64,000 bases of DNA. Origin: FEN-33 sp963768775 (GTDB lineage: Archaea; Thermoplasmatota; Thermoplasmata; Methanomassiliicoccales; UBA472). The stretch is from the NCBI GenBank assembly GCA_963768775.1, contig CAVYIY010000006.1:62001-126000 (forward strand), read 5' to 3'. Positions 62,303 to 64,000 of this stretch are shown here, one piece after another. The position numbers were made by a program, and so were the translations under genes. The number at the start of each line of letters is the position of its first letter. Within the stretch, counting starts at the first letter, position 1. The notes beneath the pieces are model-generated. The model made no database searches. It was given only the letters and a program-made list of their open reading frames with translations, and was not told where the DNA came from.

Positions 62303-62957
62303 GATCATGACCCTGATCCGAGGCGCTGTGAAGATAGGCGCTTTTCCCGGTATGAATGAGGACGGCAATGCTGGCTGGGCGTCCGATCCCTTCCACGTGC
62401 TGATTGCGACCGTACTTTCCCAACGGACGCGCGACAAGAACACTGCTAACGCCTCGGAAAGGCTTTTCAAAAAGTACAATACGCCATTCCAGATCGCCAA
62501 CGCGCCGGAAGAACGCCTGAGGGAACTCATCCGCGACGCGGGGTTCCCAAATCAAAAGGCCAAGGCGATCAAAGAGATATCGCGGCGAATCCATGAAGAG
62601 AACGGCGATGAAGTGCCGAGGACGATCGAGGCTCTCCTCTCGTTCCCGATGGTCGGTCGCAAGACCGCGAATTGCGTGCTCTCCTATGCTTTCCATATCC
62701 CAGCCATATGCGTTGACACTCATGTTCACCGGATTTCAAACCGAATCGGGCTCGTCTGCTCCATTGATCCGGAGGGAACTGAGAGGCAGCTGGTCAATAT
62801 CGTGCCTCAGGACCTTTGGATAGAGGTGAACTCTCTCATGGTTCGATTCGGCCAGACTATTTGCCTTCCTCGTGGACCGCGCTGCAGCGTTTGTCCTGTC
62901 TCGTCCACATGCGATTACTTTCGGGAGGTCGCCTCAAGGCAGATCAAGAATGTTTGA
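62286..62957 (+). CDS. nth: Endonuclease III-type DNA glycosylase
   Basis: Removes oxidised pyrimidines from DNA and cuts abasic sites. 223 residues: DPFHVLIATVLSQRTRDKNT, the helix-hairpin-helix LLSFPMVGRKTANCVLSYAF with the catalytic lysine, the catalytic aspartate in CVDTHVHRISNR, and the 4Fe-4S loop CLPRGPRCSVCPVSSTC. Normal length. Translationally coupled to folC by a 17-base overlap. Confidence 0.95.
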   Translation: MKDPRKIMTLIRGAVKIGAFPGMNEDGNAGWASDPFHVLIATVLSQRTRDKNTANASERLFKKYNTPFQIANAPEERLRELIRDAGFPNQKAKAIKEISRRIHEENGDEVPRTIEALLSFPMVGRKTANCVLSYAFHIPAICVDTHVHRISNRIGLVCSIDPEGTERQLVNIVPQDLWIEVNSLMVRFGQTICLPRGPRCSVCPVSSTCDYFREVASRQIKNV

Positions 62958-62972
62958 ATGATGATCCGGGCA

Positions 62973-63260
62973 TTACATTTTCAAGGAGTCGTCAATCTTC
63001 CTTCTCATTTCCTTTTCCAGCTGCTGTTCAGCTTCCCATTTATCCAGGGTATTGAAAGATTCCTTGAGTTGTTTCAGGCAATCAAAACAAATGTATCGAC
63101 CGCCGATGTTCTTCATCGGTCTGTTCTTATATCCTACCTTCTCGCAGATCCAGCAGGAGTGCATTTCCTTGGTCATATGCTCGACATACGCCTCCATCTT
63201 CCTTCCCTCGATGATGGATTCCAAGGTCTCCTCCCGACTGATTCTCTTCTCTGCAGGCAT
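62973..63260 (-). CDS. Small zinc-finger-like hypothetical protein, 95 aa
   Basis: Unrecognised family. A central zinc-ribbon-like pair, HSCWICEKVGY and YICFDCLKQLKE, is flanked by charged helices (SREETLESIIEGRKMEAYVE at the start and KWEAEQQLEKEMRRKIDD at the end, possibly coiled-coil). It reads leftward, converging on nth with 15 bases between. The antisense strand also has an open frame of similar length, but the cysteine pattern and charge favour this one. Confidence 0.65.
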   Translation of the reverse strand: MPAEKRISREETLESIIEGRKMEAYVEHMTKEMHSCWICEKVGYKNRPMKNIGGRYICFDCLKQLKESFNTLDKWEAEQQLEKEMRRKIDDSLKM

Positions 63261-63448
63261 GTCAGAATAGGTATCCAGCAGGCTACTATTTTAATGTGAC
63301 CGGTGAAGGCCGCACCAGGGCTGGATGGAGGCATTCGCTTTACCGACCACATCTATTAGAATGCAGCTTGCGGCTCATTCCAAGCCTAGCAATTGGGCGG
63401 CGCCAAGAACAAATATCCCGGGTATCCTCTGATTTTTCCGGCGAGAAA

Positions 63449-64000
63449 ATGGTGAAGATCCGCTACCTCGGTCACTCGGCATTCCAGTTGTTCGGATTGA
63501 AAGGAACAGTCCTCATAGACCCGTATTTAAGAGGAAACCCCAAAGCATCCACGACCCCCGATAAGGTGGATGCAGATGTCATCTTGGTCACCCATGCCCA
63601 CGGGGATCACCTGGGGGATGCCATTGAAATCGCGAAGAAGAATGACGCCGTAATCCTGGCCACATTCGAGCTTGCTTCGTACTGCGAAAGCAAGGGCGCC
63701 AAGGTGCTCGATGGTCATTTTGGTGGCGTAGTGAGCACCGAAGCATGCAAAGTCAAGATATTTCCGGCAATCCATTCGTCCTCGATTTCCGGTCGGCTCA
63801 TCAGCATGCCATCATCCTTCGTGGTCGATATCGATTCGAAGATCGTCTACCATGCTGGCGACACTTCTCTGTTCGGCGACATGTTATTGATCGGAGAGGA
63901 ATTCAATTTGGATGTCGCATTGTTGCCAATTGGAGGCCACTACACCATGGGAATGGCCGATGCTGTGAGGGCGCAGAAGAGGCTCAGGGCAAAGGTGGTT
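63449..64000 (+). CDS. UPF0173-type metal-dependent hydrolase (runs off the window)
   Basis: The first 184 residues of a metallo-beta-lactamase-fold protein: MVKIRYLGHSAFQL at the start, LIDPYLRGNP, the metal motif VTHAHGDHLGDA, then DSKIVYHAGDTSLF and LLPIGGHYTMG. This order is typical of UPF0173 (YtkL-like) hydrolases, which are usually about 225-230 residues, so roughly 45 residues lie beyond the window. Substrate is unknown. The ATG at 63449 begins exactly at the conserved MVKIRYLGHS. Confidence 0.9.
   Translation, partial: MVKIRYLGHSAFQLFGLKGTVLIDPYLRGNPKASTTPDKVDADVILVTHAHGDHLGDAIEIAKKNDAVILATFELASYCESKGAKVLDGHFGGVVSTEACKVKIFPAIHSSSISGRLISMPSSFVVDIDSKIVYHAGDTSLFGDMLLIGEEFNLDVALLPIGGHYTMGMADAVRAQKRLRAKVV

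Overview
The window is archaeal chromosomal DNA. Archaeal markers are replication factor C small subunit, ribosomal protein L40e (a 49-codon gene at 50087), archaeal-type riboflavin synthase and FAD synthetase, ABCE1/Rli1, a roadblock protein, a receiver-DUF835 protein, TATA-like boxes before several genes and few strong Shine-Dalgarno sites. Corrinoid/tetrahydromethanopterin methyltransferase homologues, a remnant that looks like a methanogenesis-marker protein and a heliorhodopsin suggest a euryarchaeon of the Thermoplasmata / Methanomassiliicoccales neighbourhood. That placement is inference; no rRNA is present.

Region 1 (1-11 kb) is accessory and partly decayed. It holds a hemerythrin, a DUF1801 protein, an MtaA/MtbA-type Zn methyltransferase, a truncated ferredoxin-domain gene resembling methanogenesis marker 16, a broken GHKL ATPase followed by an intact DUF4325 gene, a nitroreductase-SDR pair, a cell-surface protein and a heliorhodopsin. 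Several copies of a non-coding repeat occur here, all in one orientation, and two of them bracket the heliorhodopsin.

Region 2 (11-20.7 kb) is an arginine block: argG-argH leftward and argC-argJ-argB-argD rightward from a shared promoter region, then an ACT-domain regulator-like gene and a class III aminotransferase. Two tRNA genes (Thr-TGT, Arg-CCT), an M42 peptidase remnant, an FKBP isomerase, amtB-glnK and small genes follow to 27 kb.

Region 3 (27-33 kb) carries a PHP protein, ABCE1 and methionyl-tRNA synthetase. All three are broken by single-base indels; because two of them are essential, I read these as sequence errors. Beyond them lie a second PHP gene, roadblock, an unknown helical protein, ftsZ, a PUA-PAPS reductase-ferredoxin protein and an aminotransferase.

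Region 4 (39.5-46 kb) has the tightly overlapping ribB-ribL-ribC-ribH operon, a phosphoglucose/phosphomannose isomerase and an mtrA-mtrA-mtrH module without the membrane Mtr subunits.

Region 5 (46-64 kb) is housekeeping: glyA, a tRNA thiolase, rfcS, rpl40e, a response regulator, enolase, OsmC, cytochrome b5-like, Lrp, a CobW-type GTPase, topA, nikR, an ADP-forming acyl-CoA synthetase, an asparagine-synthase-like protein, folC, nth and a UPF0173 hydrolase running off the end. Together, folC, glyA and mtrA/mtrH suggest active one-carbon metabolism with pterin carriers; the nickel regulator and CobW GTPase point to metal handling.
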